Shown: positions 63,448 to 64,000 of the stretch, one piece after another
How the letters are laid out: each line of letters opens with the position of its first letter
Position numbering within the stretch: position 1 is the stretch's first letter
NCBI RefSeq assembly: GCF_900187605.1
Contig: NZ_FYEA01000008.1
Location: 124,001-188,000, forward strand
Length of the DNA: 64,000 nt
Direction of reading: 5' to 3'
From: Pseudomonas sp. Irchel 3H7
GTDB lineage: Bacteria; Pseudomonadota; Gammaproteobacteria; Pseudomonadales; Pseudomonadaceae
Notes under the pieces: generated by a model
What the model was told of the DNA's origin: nothing
The model's database searches: none
The model's input: only the letters and a program-made list of their open reading frames with translations
Translations under genes and position numbers: made by a program

Positions 63448-64000
63448 ATGAACGACTTCTCAACCGCCCAGCGCAGCCGCGTGACCATGCTCGACGTCGC
63501 CGAGCGCGCAGGCGTGTCCAAGGCCAGCGTCTCGCGCTTCATTGGCGATGATCGCGCCCTGCTCTCCGATGCCATTGCCCTGCGCATCGAGCAAGCCATT
63601 GCCGAACTCGGCTATCGCCCTAACCAAATGGCCCGTGGTCTGAAACGCGGACGTACGCGCCTGATCGGCATGTTGGTGGCCGATATTCGTAACCCTTATT
63701 CGATTGCCGTGATGCACGGGGTGGAAACCGCCTGCCGAGCGCACGGCTACAGCCTGGTGGTGTGCAACACCGACCGCGATGACGAGCAGGAACGCCAGCA
63801 CCTGGCCCTGTTGCGCTCGTACAACATCGAAGGGTTGATCGTGAACACCCTTGGCCATCACCGTGACGAACTGCACGAGCTGCGCCGGGAGATGCCGCTG
63901 GTGCTGGTGGATCGCAAGGTCGACGGACTGGACAGCGACATGGTTGGGTTGAACAACCCCCAAGCGGTGGAGATGGCGCTGGCGCATTTGGAGCAGCGCG
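63448..64000 (+). CDS. ptxS: LacI-family regulator PtxS, N-terminal part
   Basis: The frame runs past the window edge (at least 184 residues). The LacI HTH is VTMLDVAERAGVSKASVSRFI, then the hinge RPNQMARGLKRGRTRLIGMLVADIRNPY. It fits PtxS, repressor of the 2-ketogluconate genes, which releases DNA when bound to 2-ketogluconate. The exact PtxS operator just upstream supports the name. The 2-ketogluconate genes would be expected beyond the right edge. Confidence 0.85.
   Translation, partial: MNDFSTAQRSRVTMLDVAERAGVSKASVSRFIGDDRALLSDAIALRIEQAIAELGYRPNQMARGLKRGRTRLIGMLVADIRNPYSIAVMHGVETACRAHGYSLVVCNTDRDDEQERQHLALLRSYNIEGLIVNTLGHHRDELHELRREMPLVLVDRKVDGLDSDMVGLNNPQAVEMALAHLEQR

Overview
The window is chromosomal DNA of a fluorescent pseudomonad, most likely the Pseudomonas fluorescens/koreensis group. 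The evidence is a mannitol operon of P. fluorescens type (mtlR-E-F-G-K-D-Y-Z), Pseudomonas-restricted small families (DUF1652 and DUF2790 type), a PtxS regulator with its exact operator at the right edge, dense Pseudomonas-type REP repeats between genes, and high-GC codon use except in a few islands. No rRNA, tRNA, transposase, integrase or CRISPR array was seen.

Layout. 1-1.8 kb: an FUSC-type permease fragment and a membrane-anchored HEAT/TPR protein. 1.9-12.3 kb: a large signalling block. A KaiC-like double ATPase is translationally coupled to a hybrid histidine kinase. Opposite runs a tightly overlapping operon of a giant CHASE3/GAF hybrid kinase with three receivers, a CheR, a receiver-less CheB, a receiver-kinase and a stand-alone receiver. 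A divergent CheY-like receiver flanks it. 12.5-18.7 kb: a 1251-residue toxin-like protein with a C-terminal HExxH motif, a glycosyltransferase and a PI-PLC-like protein. 18.7-28.7 kb: the mannitol/polyol operon (AraC activator, ABC importer, mannitol 2-dehydrogenase, xylulokinase, fructokinase), with REP elements between several cistrons and a 43-bp tandem repeat between mtlD and mtlY. 28.7-30.8 kb: an SLT-type lipoprotein and an OprD-family porin.

31.1-41.3 kb: an orphan type VI secretion vgrG island. It holds VgrG, a DUF4123 adaptor, a LysM-bearing 1187-residue effector, an exported Sel1-repeat protein (probable immunity), two tandem DUF6708-like membrane proteins and a DUF3304-like protein. 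GC content falls sharply from the end of the effector onward, as expected for an exchangeable toxin/immunity cassette. The two DUF6708-like paralogues carry signs of single-base frameshifts in homopolymers; one lies exactly on a U UUU UUC slippery heptamer.

41.4-51.7 kb: mostly small housekeeping or lineage genes, including ecotin, a NIPSNAP-like protein, a catalytic-domain-only threonine dehydratase preceded by what reads as a complete Ile-codon attenuator, a methyltransferase, an ECF sigma/anti-sigma pair with no ordinary start codon for the sigma factor, and nicotinamidase. 49.7-56.2 kb: a two-component system beside a MexMN-like RND efflux pair without an outer-membrane channel. 56.4-63.2 kb: a DUF1345 protein, an unknown 162-residue protein, a pertactin-type autotransporter and two unknown beta-rich proteins that share a domain. 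Upstream of the 162-residue protein and of the second beta-rich gene lie matching CTGTCA-N4-TGACAG palindromes that resemble lux boxes. 63.4 kb to the end: ptxS, partial.

The best candidates for something undescribed are the surface/secretion locus at 57-63 kb with shared palindromes, the T6SS cassette with its frameshifted paralogues, the HExxH toxin, and the KaiC/CheB/CheR phosphorelay block.
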